Shown here one piece after another: positions 8,826-16,182 of a DNA stretch of 64,000 bases. The stretch comes from WLWS01 sp047638675 (lineage in GTDB: Bacteria; Pseudomonadota; Gammaproteobacteria; Eutrophobiales; Eutrophobiaceae): assembly GCA_047638675.1 (NCBI GenBank), contig JBLIML010000003.1, positions 28,413-92,412 on the forward strand, in the 5' to 3' direction. Under the pieces are notes generated by a model. The model ran no database searches. It had not been told where the DNA came from and was given only the letters and a program-made list of their open reading frames with translations. Numbering within the stretch: position 1 is the first letter of the stretch; each line of letters begins with the position of its first letter. A program made the translations under genes and the position numbers.

Positions 8826-10865
8826 TTATATAGTCGTTTTTATAATAAGATGCCCAAAATCATCGACACAACAGACCTGACTTGTGTAAATAACGGTAGT
8901 TGATGTCCCTTCATCGATAATTGCAGGGCCTTCAATAGAATTGCCTGGGTTCAACAGTTCACGGTCAACAACTTTAAACTCTTTGAGTGCTTTGTCTTTA
9001 AAACAATAAGCACTGCGCGTGCGGACAATATAAGCAACATCAGTGTCATTTGATCTGGAGCGCTTCTTTAACTCTGGTTTGGTCATAATACTCAAACCCG
9101 TAACACGTAGGTTGACTAACTCTACTGGCTGCTCGGTTCTATGCCCGTAACGTTGTTCATGAGCAGAATCAAACGCGGCACGGAGATCATCATAATCAGG
9201 CATTCCGTCTATCTGGATTTTCAGGGAATGTTCCTGACCCAGGTAACGCATTTCCATATATCGAATCATCACTTGTTCGCTTTCCTTTGCGCCCTGTTTA
9301 TCCAGGTTTCCCTTTGCTTCGTCTTCCATTGACAGCAGCATTTCATCGAGTACAGCTAGTATTGAATCGTTTATCTCAGCAACAAAGGTACGCGAAACAT
9401 CAGTAGCCAGATCAGACATCAGCATACCCCAGGCAGAGAATGCTGCTGGTACGTTAGGAATAATTGTATTTGGTATACCCATTTCCAGAGCTAGTAGTGG
9501 TGCTATTAGCGGACCCGCACCACCAAAGGCAAGAATTGAAAATTCTTTATGGTCTTTCCCTTGTTCAACTGTGATTTCACGTACCGCGCCTTCGGTTTGA
9601 GCGATTAACACTGAAAAAATACCTGCTGCAGTTTGCAATACCTCAGAGCTCATGGGAGTTGCCAATTTGGTTTCCAGTCCTGTTCGTGCCGCTATGCTGT
9701 CCAGCGGTAACTGACCTTTCAAAAAGTTCTCCGGGTCAATAAACCCGAGCACCAGAGCTGCATCTGTCAAAGTCGGTTGAGTGCCACCCCGACCATAGGC
9801 AATTGGTCCGGGAGTAGAGCCTGCACTTTGTGGTCCCAATCTGAGCATACCTTCTTCCAGCCAGGCAATAGAGCCGCCACCAGCACCGATGCAGCGAATA
9901 TCATAGGTGGGAATTAAAACCGGCATGTGTTGTAAGCGGGTTTCATGTATGACTCCCGGTTCTGCTTTGTCAATGACACAGATATCGAGACTGGTGCCAC
10001 CAAAATCCATGGTCAGTATCTGCTCGAGCTGTAATTGTTTTGACAGGTAGGCGGCACCGATAATGCCACCGGCTGGGCCGGACAGAACGCTATCCAGGGG
10101 TCTATATTTTGCCGCCTGGGCCGTCATGGCGCCCCCGCTGCTGCGCATAATCAGGAATTGGCCTGTGAAACCCTTTTTTTCTAATTGCAGGTGTAGATCG
10201 TCGATATATTTCTCGAAAATAGATCGGACATAGACATCGAGTACAGTCGTGCAGCTACGTTCGTACTCACGATGTTCACGTACAACCTGATGGGAAACCG
10301 AAAGATAAATATCGGGAAAGGTTTCACGAACAAGTCTGGCTATTTGTTTTTCGTGCTGCGGATTTTTATAAGAATGCAAACAGCACACTGCAATCGAATC
10401 AACACCTTGTTTGTTAACCAAATACTTTGCGGCTTCAATTACAGCATTTTCATCCAGTTCGATATCGATCTCACCGTTGACCTTGATACGACCCGGAACG
10501 CCGACAATACAACGCCTGGGGACCAGTGGTGATGGACGTTGATAATGCATGTTGTACATATGCTCAGCGGGCAAGTCACCGCGACCTAACTCCAGAATGT
10601 CTCGAAAACCCTGATTGGTGATGAGCCCCGTCTTTGCTCCGCGACGTTCTATTATTGCATTTAGTCCAAGCGTTGTGCCGTGCACGATCGTTTCAACATC
10701 AGAAAGACTAATTTCTAGTTTTTCTATAGCATTTAAAACACCTGTGGAGGAGTTTTCCGGTGTAGTCATGGCTTTTTCTAATCGAGTTTCACCTGTTTCC
10801 CGATTGAAAAGAATTGCATCGACAAAAGTACCACCGATATCGATACCCAGACTATATTTTTTCAT
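8826..10865 (-). CDS. hyuA: Hydantoinase A / oxoprolinase alpha subunit family
   Basis: A 679-residue ATP-binding subunit of the hydantoinase/oxoprolinase family. The N-terminal actin/Hsp70-like phosphate loop (SLGIDIGGTFVDAILFN), the second ATPase loop (LTMDFGGTSLDICVID, about residue 285) and the late AFGGAGPLIAPLLA segment (about 470) are clear. It is expected to phosphorylate or activate the cyclic amide for hydrolysis together with HyuB. Its ATG overlaps the stop of the upstream amidohydrolase by four bases (ATGA type), so the two are translationally coupled. Length is normal for the family. Confidence 0.9.
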   Translation of the reverse strand: MKKYSLGIDIGGTFVDAILFNRETGETRLEKAMTTPENSSTGVLNAIEKLEISLSDVETIVHGTTLGLNAIIERRGAKTGLITNQGFRDILELGRGDLPAEHMYNMHYQRPSPLVPRRCIVGVPGRIKVNGEIDIELDENAVIEAAKYLVNKQGVDSIAVCCLHSYKNPQHEKQIARLVRETFPDIYLSVSHQVVREHREYERSCTTVLDVYVRSIFEKYIDDLHLQLEKKGFTGQFLIMRSSGGAMTAQAAKYRPLDSVLSGPAGGIIGAAYLSKQLQLEQILTMDFGGTSLDICVIDKAEPGVIHETRLQHMPVLIPTYDIRCIGAGGGSIAWLEEGMLRLGPQSAGSTPGPIAYGRGGTQPTLTDAALVLGFIDPENFLKGQLPLDSIAARTGLETKLATPMSSEVLQTAAGIFSVLIAQTEGAVREITVEQGKDHKEFSILAFGGAGPLIAPLLALEMGIPNTIIPNVPAAFSAWGMLMSDLATDVSRTFVAEINDSILAVLDEMLLSMEDEAKGNLDKQGAKESEQVMIRYMEMRYLGQEHSLKIQIDGMPDYDDLRAAFDSAHEQRYGHRTEQPVELVNLRVTGLSIMTKPELKKRSRSNDTDVAYIVRTRSAYCFKDKALKEFKVVDRELLNPGNSIEGPAIIDEGTSTTVIYTSQVCCVDDFGHLIIKTTI

Positions 10866-12043
10866 TCGCGATCATCTCTTACGACCGTTCCACCTTGCAT
10901 GACGAAAAATATTTCCCTGAGATTTCGGACATCTTCAACAGGATTAGCAGTAGTGGCAATGAAATCGGCTTTGGCACCGGGTTTTATTACCCCCAGATTA
11001 TTACTATTTATAAGTTTAGCCGCATTTAGCGTAGCTGTTTGTACAGCCTCTAGAGGACTTAATCCTGCTTCAACACAGTGTTCCATTTCGCGTACTGCGA
11101 TTGGCGCTCCGTCATCGCTGTCACCAGGGGGAATATCCGTGCCATTGACGAGGGTGACCCCAGCTTTAACCGCAGTCTTTATACTTTCTAAATGATCAGG
11201 TGCCGCAGAGACCGCTTTACAAATTGTCCACTCCTCAAAACCATGCTGACTCATCCAGTCTTTTGAACGTGTCACACCAAGTGTAGGTACGATAAAGCCA
11301 TTGACTTCTTTTATTGCGGATGCCGTTTTGGCATCAAGATTATAGGTATGTTCAAAACAGCGTACACCGGCCTTGATGCCTTTCATGATTGGTCCTGAAT
11401 CTCCAACGTGTGCACATACATAAGTACCTTTACTTTTGGCAACTTCAACCGTCGCGCGAATTTCTTCATCGGTCATTTGCGATTCATCGAATGTTTCGTC
11501 TTTATGGGCAATACCACCTGTCAGGAATATCTTGATATGGTTTGCGCCGGCCAACAGGTCCTCGCGGCACTTCTTTCTGAAGTCGTCAGCACCGTCGGCC
11601 TCGGCTGTAAAACCGTGTCCATGACCACCTGTCACAGACACTCCCAGGCCCGCTGAAAAGATACGCGGTCCGCTTACCCAGCCAGCGGCAATTGATTTGC
11701 GTAAGGCGATGTCGGCTCGATTCAGCTCACCAACGGTGCGAACTGTTGTGACGCCAGCCTGTAAAGCGTCCTGTCCTCTTCGATAGGTTCGAAACGCGGT
11801 CATCGCGGCATCTTCATTCGGGTCACTGAGATGAAAGGGAAAAACAATAGTCAGATGCGTATGACAGCTGATTAAACCGGGCAGAATATAGGCACCCTGC
11901 ATATCAATAACTTGAGAGCTACCGCTCTCATCAACATTATTATCAATAGAATGGATTTCATCATTTTGGATAGATATTGCGACTTCGCTGATTTTCCCAT
12001 TCTCTACATTAATGACGCGGCAATTTTTTAGAATTTTCAGCAT
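10862..12043 (-). CDS. Amidohydrolase-family protein (imidazolonepropionase-like)
   Basis: A 393-residue cytoplasmic amidohydrolase with a complete set of metal ligands: HxH in LISCHTHL (about residue 60), Lys in NHIKIFLTGG, His in VCAHVGD and CFEHTYN, and Asp in VNGTDIPPG. There is no signal peptide. It is the first gene of the operon amidohydrolase-hyuA-hyuB-NCS1-MDR, overlapping hyuA by four bases. It may open or process the product of the hydantoinase step or deaminate the substrate. A TATACT box lies about 20 bases upstream of the start on the minus strand, without a good -35. Substrate unknown; the family call is firm. Confidence 0.87.
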   Translation of the reverse strand: MLKILKNCRVINVENGKISEVAISIQNDEIHSIDNNVDESGSSQVIDMQGAYILPGLISCHTHLTIVFPFHLSDPNEDAAMTAFRTYRRGQDALQAGVTTVRTVGELNRADIALRKSIAAGWVSGPRIFSAGLGVSVTGGHGHGFTAEADGADDFRKKCREDLLAGANHIKIFLTGGIAHKDETFDESQMTDEEIRATVEVAKSKGTYVCAHVGDSGPIMKGIKAGVRCFEHTYNLDAKTASAIKEVNGFIVPTLGVTRSKDWMSQHGFEEWTICKAVSAAPDHLESIKTAVKAGVTLVNGTDIPPGDSDDGAPIAVREMEHCVEAGLSPLEAVQTATLNAAKLINSNNLGVIKPGAKADFIATTANPVEDVRNLREIFFVMQGGTVVRDDRE

Positions 12044-12155
12044 TACAAATTTTCACTAGCGAAAGTATAAGAAACCCATTAAACATGGTTATTTAGCAAG
12101 ATTCAATTGGGGAAAAGTGCAGTTTCCACTTAAATGGGATAGTTACTGCCTGTAA

Positions 12156-12467
12156 TTGCAATACTTAATGATGGATATACCCGATGCGATGACGGGAGCA
12201 TGGCAATTCACAGGAAGAATTGATTATGAACATCAAAGTCAGGTAGATTGGGACTTAAACAATCTCGTTACCACAGATGAGAAGGACTATGTTAATTTAT
12301 ATGCTGGCATTGAAAACGAAAATTGGACTGTGTACCTATATGGCAGGAACATGCAGAGCGAGCGACAATCAGGGGCTATAGGCACCGATGTATTTGGTTC
12401 AGGTATTCATTTACGGATGCCTAATAGACCTGCTTCATATGAAATCGGAATTAAAGCGAATTTCTGA
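12156..12467 (+). pseudogene. TonB-dependent receptor, 3'-terminal fragment
   Basis: About 100 codons resemble only the last beta-strands of an outer-membrane TonB-dependent receptor: alternating strands (WQFTGRIDYEHQSQVDWDL, DYVNLYAGIENENWTVYLYG), 'GRNMQSERQSGAIGTDVFG', and the closing RPASYEIGIKANF with terminal Phe as required for barrel insertion. The plug domain and most of the barrel are missing, and no credible start lies upstream. It is therefore taken as the remnant of a receptor gene that once stood divergently next to the amidohydrolase/hydantoinase operon. Confidence 0.75.
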
Positions 12468-12481
12468 AACCTACTCAACTG

Positions 12482-12889
12482 ATGGCAAGAAATGAGATGA
12501 CTGACGATCTGGATCTTCTACCCGAAAGGTTTTTCAGTTGGTGGAATGGCGTAATAAAAAGGGATGAAGATGCCTCGGTAGAGGAGTTCAGTCAATATTT
12601 TAGTGACAATGCTGAAATCATTACCAATGAAAAACTAGTCTGCAAAGGGCTTGAGGATATTACTAAACACTTCATGGGCGTCAAAACGAAAACTAGCTCT
12701 TGTGCAGCTCGGTTACCGATGAAAAATGTTTTTTCCAAAGAAAATAAAATATTTGTTCACTATTTAATTGATGCAGCCTACGAGTCAGAGAAACAAGTCA
12801 TTGCTGTTATGGGATACATGCTCATCAACTCAGGTAAAATAGAGACAAGCTGTCAACTGCAATATGTTCAGGAATCCAAAATTAGTTAA
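12482..12889 (+). CDS. NTF2-like small protein
   Basis: About 135 residues (130 if ATG 12497 is used) with no signal peptide. A helical start (LPERFFSWWNGVIKRDED) is followed by a strand pattern (FSDNAEIITNEKLVCKGLEDITKHF) and later strands ending GKIETSCQLQYV, which fits a SnoaL/NTF2-like fold. It begins 15 nt after the receptor fragment. It is the second NTF2-like gene beside an amidohydrolase in this region, after 3809-4369, although their sequences are not obviously close. A terminator-like hairpin follows at 12959-12985. Function unknown. Confidence 0.6.
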   Translation: MARNEMTDDLDLLPERFFSWWNGVIKRDEDASVEEFSQYFSDNAEIITNEKLVCKGLEDITKHFMGVKTKTSSCAARLPMKNVFSKENKIFVHYLIDAAYESEKQVIAVMGYMLINSGKIETSCQLQYVQESKIS

Positions 12890-12958
12890 AAGCGTTTACA
12901 AACCACTTCCTTAACTTTTTTTTCTGCAAAAAGTGGAACATGCAAAGTGCATGATAAG

Positions 12959-12985
12959 AAATCCAGTCTCCAGTCTGGACTTTTT
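12959..12985 (+). terminator. Terminator-like hairpin (copy A)
   Basis: TCCAG and CTGGA arms separated by about eight bases are followed by TTTTT, 70 bases after the NTF2-like gene. The same sequence with a longer perfect stem occurs after the toxin gene at 13877-13904, so the two appear to be diverged copies. Confidence 0.6.
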
Positions 12986-12998
12986 AAAGGCCATCTCC

Positions 12999-13120
12999 TT
13001 ACCTCAATAGTGAAATGATAGAATCATTTGCAATTGCTTTTTGTGATACTTCATCGTTGGTCATCGTGATGTAAATCTCTTTGGCCTTGTCCTTACATTG
13101 TTGAATTTTGCAGGTTCCAT
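12999..13120 (-). pseudogene. Decayed small gene, copy A
   Basis: On the minus strand, fragments reading DKAKEIYITMTNDE then SQKAIAN are interrupted by frame changes and a stop. A related, longer decayed frame sits at 15735-15945 in the same position relative to the yajC-upstream repeat. No known family was recognised. The two copies support duplication of the whole upstream block. Confidence 0.45.
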
Positions 13121-13152
13121 CTCAATATATAATTACTCATAAATATAAAGGG

Positions 13153-13299
13153 TGTTATTAAGCACCGTCAAAAAGTAGTTAGGATTCTGGTACGGGTCGC
13201 AGCTCCAATATAATGTATGGCTTGAACATTCAGGTTTTCTAATTTCATGATATCCCTGATAACTACCTGGTTTAGCTAGTGTATTTATCCTTACTGATT
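13153..13299. repeat. yajC-upstream repeat, copy A
   Basis: About 147 bp nearly identical to 13949-14095 and more distantly similar to 15974-16131. Shared blocks include GTCAAAAAGTAGTTAGGATT, then CTGGTACGGGTCGCAGC, and a closing TATTTATCCTTACTGATT. It ends just before the relBE promoter. Confidence 0.9.
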
Positions 13300-13301
13300 T
13301 G

Positions 13302-13321
13302 TGCTATGCTATACACGTATA
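13302..13321 (+). promoter_or_regulatory. Putative relBE promoter and operator
   Basis: TGCTATGCT at 13302-13310 is an extended -10 element. It is overlapped by the perfect palindrome TATACACGTATA (13310-13321). A palindrome on the -10 about 30 bases before the antitoxin start is what is expected for autorepression by a ribbon-helix-helix antitoxin. Binding is inferred. Confidence 0.5.
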
Positions 13322-13350
13322 TCAATTCGTTATTACATAGGAACACAGTC

Positions 13351-13563
13351 ATGTTAGCTATCCGTCTGCCGGCCGAAATTGAAGAGCGCCTTGCCTCGCT
13401 CGCTGAGCGTACCGGTCGTACCAAAACATACTATGCCAGAGAAGCTATCTTGCAATATATGGACGATTTGGAGGACACGTACCTGGCTGCAGAACGGCTC
13501 GAGCAAGCCAATAAACGCTGGTCCCAGGATGACTTAGAGCAAGGCCTTGACCTGGACCGTTGA
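13351..13563 (+). CDS. relB: RelB-family antitoxin (ribbon-helix-helix)
   Basis: A 70-residue antitoxin. The N-terminal strand MLAIRLPAEIEERLASLAER and helices to about residue 45 form a ribbon-helix-helix DNA-binding domain (TGRTKTYYAREAI). The acidic C-terminal half (DDLEDTYLAAERLEQ) would wrap the toxin. The start at 13351 is chosen because AGGA lies nine bases upstream and the domain begins there; an upstream extension to 13279 reads through the promoter. It overlaps the toxin gene by 17 bases. Expected to neutralise the toxin and repress the operon. Confidence 0.85.
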   Translation: MLAIRLPAEIEERLASLAERTGRTKTYYAREAILQYMDDLEDTYLAAERLEQANKRWSQDDLEQGLDLDR

Positions 13564-13813
13564 GTGGGACGATAAAGCCCGACGAGAACTTCGGAAACTC
13601 AACCGATCCACACAAGGCGACATCCTGCGCTACTTTCGTGAAAGAATCATGGTCGATGATGATCCACGTCGCTTCGGCTTAGCGTTAGTACATGAACTAC
13701 AGGGCTTATGGCGTTATCGTATCGGCGACTACCGGGTAGTGTGTCAAATCCAGGATGAGCAGTTAATCGTATTAGCCCTTATCGTCGGCCATCGTCGTAA
13801 CATTTATCGGTGA
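13547..13813 (+). CDS. relE: RelE/ParE-family toxin
   Basis: An 88-residue basic protein with the RelE fold: TWTVEWDDKARRELRKLN at the start, two helices, then strands ending in LWRYRIGDYRVVCQIQDE and VGHRRNIYR. The last two blocks are the conserved sheet and C-terminal Arg/Tyr region of RelE-type mRNA interferases. The only usable start is TTG at 13547, inside the antitoxin frame, giving translational coupling. A strong terminator follows 64 bases after the stop. Sequence alone does not separate RelE (ribosome-dependent RNase) from ParE (gyrase poison), but the conserved residues favour RelE. Confidence 0.85.
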   Translation: MTWTVEWDDKARRELRKLNRSTQGDILRYFRERIMVDDDPRRFGLALVHELQGLWRYRIGDYRVVCQIQDEQLIVLALIVGHRRNIYR

Positions 13814-13876
13814 TGAACCTGTGTTGTATCTGGTTAATCAGCAGTAAAAAGAAGTCACGACATGTACGTGAACATA

Positions 13877-13904
13877 AAATCCAGTCTCCGGTCTGGATTT
13901 TTTT
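13877..13904 (+). terminator. Rho-independent terminator after relBE (copy B)
   Basis: AAATCCAG at 13877-13884 pairs perfectly with CTGGATTT at 13893-13900 around an eight-base loop and is followed by more T residues. It ends the toxin-antitoxin transcript and is a near copy of 12959-12985. Confidence 0.8.
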
Positions 13905-13948
13905 ATGGGTAAACCCATATAACAAATCAATAACATAAGAAAAGTGAG

Positions 13949-14095
13949 TTGTTCAGCGCCGTCAAAAAGTAGTTAGGATTCTGGTACGGGTCGCAGCCCC
14001 TATATAATGTATAGCTTGAACAGCCCGAATTACTAACTCACTGATATCCGTGATAACTAGCTGGTTTAGTTGGGGTATTTATCCTTACTGATTCA
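13949..14095. repeat. yajC-upstream repeat, copy B
   Basis: Differs from copy A at only a few positions in its first 66 bases and ends with the same TTACTGATT. Just beyond, TGTGGCATAAC matches the TGTGGCATAAT that precedes yajC, so this copy extends into a diverged yajC promoter with no yajC behind it. The following stretch up to 14270 shows no gene. Confidence 0.9.
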
Positions 14096-14269
14096 TGACA
14101 GTTGTTGTGGCATAACAATTCATGATTATGAATTTATCGCAGTTATCAACTAGATAGATCACTCTGAAAAATACTGGTTAAGATTTTGTGCAGAGAGGTG
14201 TGATGAATTTTGTAGAGAGTTTGCTGGCGGGTTTTGGTAGACCTGTCATTTATAGGTAATCGGTTAATA

Positions 14270-14374
14270 AAAATACCCCACGCAATACCCCCAAATTTTC
14301 TTCAAGCATAGATAATCTCAAATATCGAACAAGTTTGGATTTTTATGCTCTGATTTATTACTCGCCATGCGCGG
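14270..14374. repeat. Cassette-flanking repeat, copy D1
   Basis: About 105 bp similar along its length to 15627-15730. It begins with two ATACCCC units about eleven bases apart, includes TCTTCAAGCAT, and ends ACTCGCCATGC. The two copies bracket the nucleoside permease-like gene in the same orientation. Tandem GGGGTAT units are often seen just upstream of P4-type integrase genes; no integrase is present here, so that link is an inference. Confidence 0.75.
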
Positions 14375-14420
14375 CTAGATAGTGAACAATCGACTCGTAA
14401 CCTACATAAGCGTAAAAAAT

Positions 14421-15497
14421 ATGATCGAAAGATTTATGCCTTATATTAGTATTTTTCTCTTAACGGTCTGTCAACTGACTTCAGCACAACAGGCAACACC
14501 AGAGCGAATTCCAGTCAAAGTGGTAGTTCTGACCATGTTTGAAAAGGGAGAGGATGTAGCAGATAGGCCCGGAGAGTTTCAAAATTGGGTTGAAAAACTC
14601 CCCTTGGCTCAGTCAATGCCTTTCCCACAAGGATATCGCGATCTGCGATACAGTGATCGAGGTATTTTAGGAGTTGTAACCGGTATGGGTATAGCCAAAG
14701 CCGCGGCAAGCACGATGGCTATTGGCCTGGACACGCGTTTCGATTTATCCAAAGCGTACTGGATAATTGCAGGCATTGCTGGTGTGGATCCAGAAGACGC
14801 GTCGCTTGGTTCTGCTGTATGGGCTGAATGGGTGATCGATGGAGACCTCTCTCACCAGATCGATACCCGGGAAGTGCCGAGTGCCTGGACAACAGGATAT
14901 ATACCACTTCGCCAGGCTGAACCTTACGAGCTTCCAGTTCCGGAAAATAATGAAGGTGCAGTTTATCGATTAAATGCTGATTTGGTTGAATGGGCCTATC
15001 AACTCACGAAAAATGTGAAACTGAAAGACAACGGTAAAATTAAACAACAGCGGGAGTTGTATACGGATCATATTAAAGGGCAAGTTCCTCCATTTGTTTT
15101 GAAGGGAGATCACCTGGCAGCCTCTACCTATTGGCACGGCGCCTTACTAAATCAATGGGCTAATGACTGGGTACATTACTGGTCAGAAGGCAATGGCAAT
15201 TTTGTGACATCGGGTATGGAAGATACCGGGACTTTACAAAGCCTCACATTTCTCGGCAATGCAGGAAAAGTAGATATAAATCGGGTCCTGGTTCTACGTA
15301 CAGCCAGTAATTACACAGTGCAATATCCAGGGATTACGGCATCGCAGAGTCTCAGGGAAACAGTAAAAGGGAAAGGCTATTCAGCATATGTTCCAGCCTT
15401 AGATGCGGCTTACGAAGTTGGCAGTGTTGTTGTTAATGAGTTAGTTAATAATTGGGTTAAATACAAAGATATGCCACCAGGAAAAGTCACTAGATAA
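14421..15497 (+). CDS. Purine nucleoside permease (NUP)-family protein, exported
   Basis: About 358 residues of the NUP family, whose fold is that of nucleoside phosphorylases. A signal peptide (about 1-22, ending CQLTSAQQ) places it in the periplasm or outside. Family landmarks: VVVLTMFEKGEDVADRPGE at the start, GVVTGMGIAKAAASTMA, WIIAGIAGVDP, TSGMEDTGTLQSL and LRTASNYTVQYPG. Such proteins are linked to purine nucleoside uptake or cleavage. An earlier GTG at 14382 is possible; ATG 14421 gives a normal signal peptide. No Shine-Dalgarno is obvious. The gene sits alone between repeats D1 and D2, as if carried in as a cassette. Confidence 0.8.
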   Translation: MIERFMPYISIFLLTVCQLTSAQQATPERIPVKVVVLTMFEKGEDVADRPGEFQNWVEKLPLAQSMPFPQGYRDLRYSDRGILGVVTGMGIAKAAASTMAIGLDTRFDLSKAYWIIAGIAGVDPEDASLGSAVWAEWVIDGDLSHQIDTREVPSAWTTGYIPLRQAEPYELPVPENNEGAVYRLNADLVEWAYQLTKNVKLKDNGKIKQQRELYTDHIKGQVPPFVLKGDHLAASTYWHGALLNQWANDWVHYWSEGNGNFVTSGMEDTGTLQSLTFLGNAGKVDINRVLVLRTASNYTVQYPGITASQSLRETVKGKGYSAYVPALDAAYEVGSVVVNELVNNWVKYKDMPPGKVTR

Positions 15498-15626
15498 AAT
15501 TATATTATTGAACAATCAAGAGATTATATAAAACTCTTTGAAACCAAATAATTGGTGCCGATGGCGGGAAGCCAATTACTACAATAACTGACTGAATATT
15601 AAAGAGTACATATTCAATGGAATATT

Positions 15627-15730
15627 GAAATACCCCTGGCGATACCCCCATTTATTCTTCAAGCATGTATCACCCCAAATACCGAATAATCTTGACCTAC
15701 TTATGTCCTGATTAGTAACTCGCCATGCAC
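15627..15730. repeat. Cassette-flanking repeat, copy D2
   Basis: Direct-repeat partner of 14270-14374, with ATACCCC units, TTCTTCAAGCAT and a closing AACTCGCCATGCACTGG. It directly abuts a tRNA-like sequence on the minus strand. Confidence 0.75.
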
Positions 15731-15770
15731 TGGATTTGAACTTGCGACCTCTGCCTCCCGAAGGCCGTGC
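15730..15770 (-). other. tRNA-like 3'-half remnant
   Basis: On the minus strand the order CTTCGGGAGGCAG, AGGTCGCAAG, TTCAAATCC mimics an anticodon loop (CGG position), variable loop and T-loop of a tRNA. The T-stem does not pair well and no 5' half is present, so it is not a functional tRNA. It may be the scar of a tRNA-type attachment site. The resemblance may be chance. Confidence 0.3.
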
Positions 15771-15945
15771 ATTTTCAATCAATTCAGCCCACTTTTTTTT
15801 ATCATCTGGCAAGTAAATATTTGCAGCCGCTTCTGATAACCCAATCTGCTTTATAAATTCATCAACAATTGCTTTCCGCGATTCTTCATCGTAGAGTAAA
15901 TCTCTTTAAGCTTTGTCTATCTTTGTTGAATTCTTCAGGTTCCAT
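15735..15945 (-). pseudogene. Decayed small gene, copy C
   Basis: The minus-strand frame reads RDLLYDEESRKAIVDEFIKQ then IGLSEAAANIYLPDDKKKW. Upstream it is broken by an in-frame stop and a frame change before ATG at 15943-15945; downstream it runs into the tRNA-like and D2 sequences. A shorter relative lies at 12999-13120. No family was recognised. Confidence 0.45.
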
Positions 15946-15973
15946 CCCAATATCAGATCACCCATTAATAAGG

Positions 15974-16131
15974 CGTGTTGTTAAACATTGAGAAAAAGTA
16001 TTTAGGATTCTGTCGAGGATGAAGCCCTAATATTGCGTTATGCCGTAGATGGTGCGACTAGCTCGAAACTATAACTATTTGATTACGTTACCAACTTCTG
16101 AATAATCGGGTCTTGATATCCTTACTGATTC
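15974..16131. repeat. yajC-upstream repeat, copy C (presumed original)
   Basis: The most diverged copy: it shares GTGTTGTTAA, AAAAAGTATTTAGGATTCTG and CCTTACTGATT with copies A and B. It runs straight into the extended -10 promoter of yajC, so it is taken as the native locus from which the others derive. Confidence 0.75.
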
Positions 16132-16144
16132 GCAATCCGACATG

Positions 16145-16153
16145 TGGCATAAT
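16145..16153 (+). promoter_or_regulatory. Extended -10 promoter of yajC-secDF
   Basis: TGGCATAAT (TG-N-CATAAT) lies 30 bases before the yajC start. No good -35 hexamer is seen 17 bases upstream, consistent with an extended -10 promoter. Confidence 0.5.
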
Positions 16154-16182
16154 AGCGCGCTTTCATGAAATGGATTAGCTAA

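Noticed and set aside
15730..15770. A functional tRNA gene
   Set aside because: Only a 3'-half likeness is present; stems do not pair and no acceptor or D arm exists.
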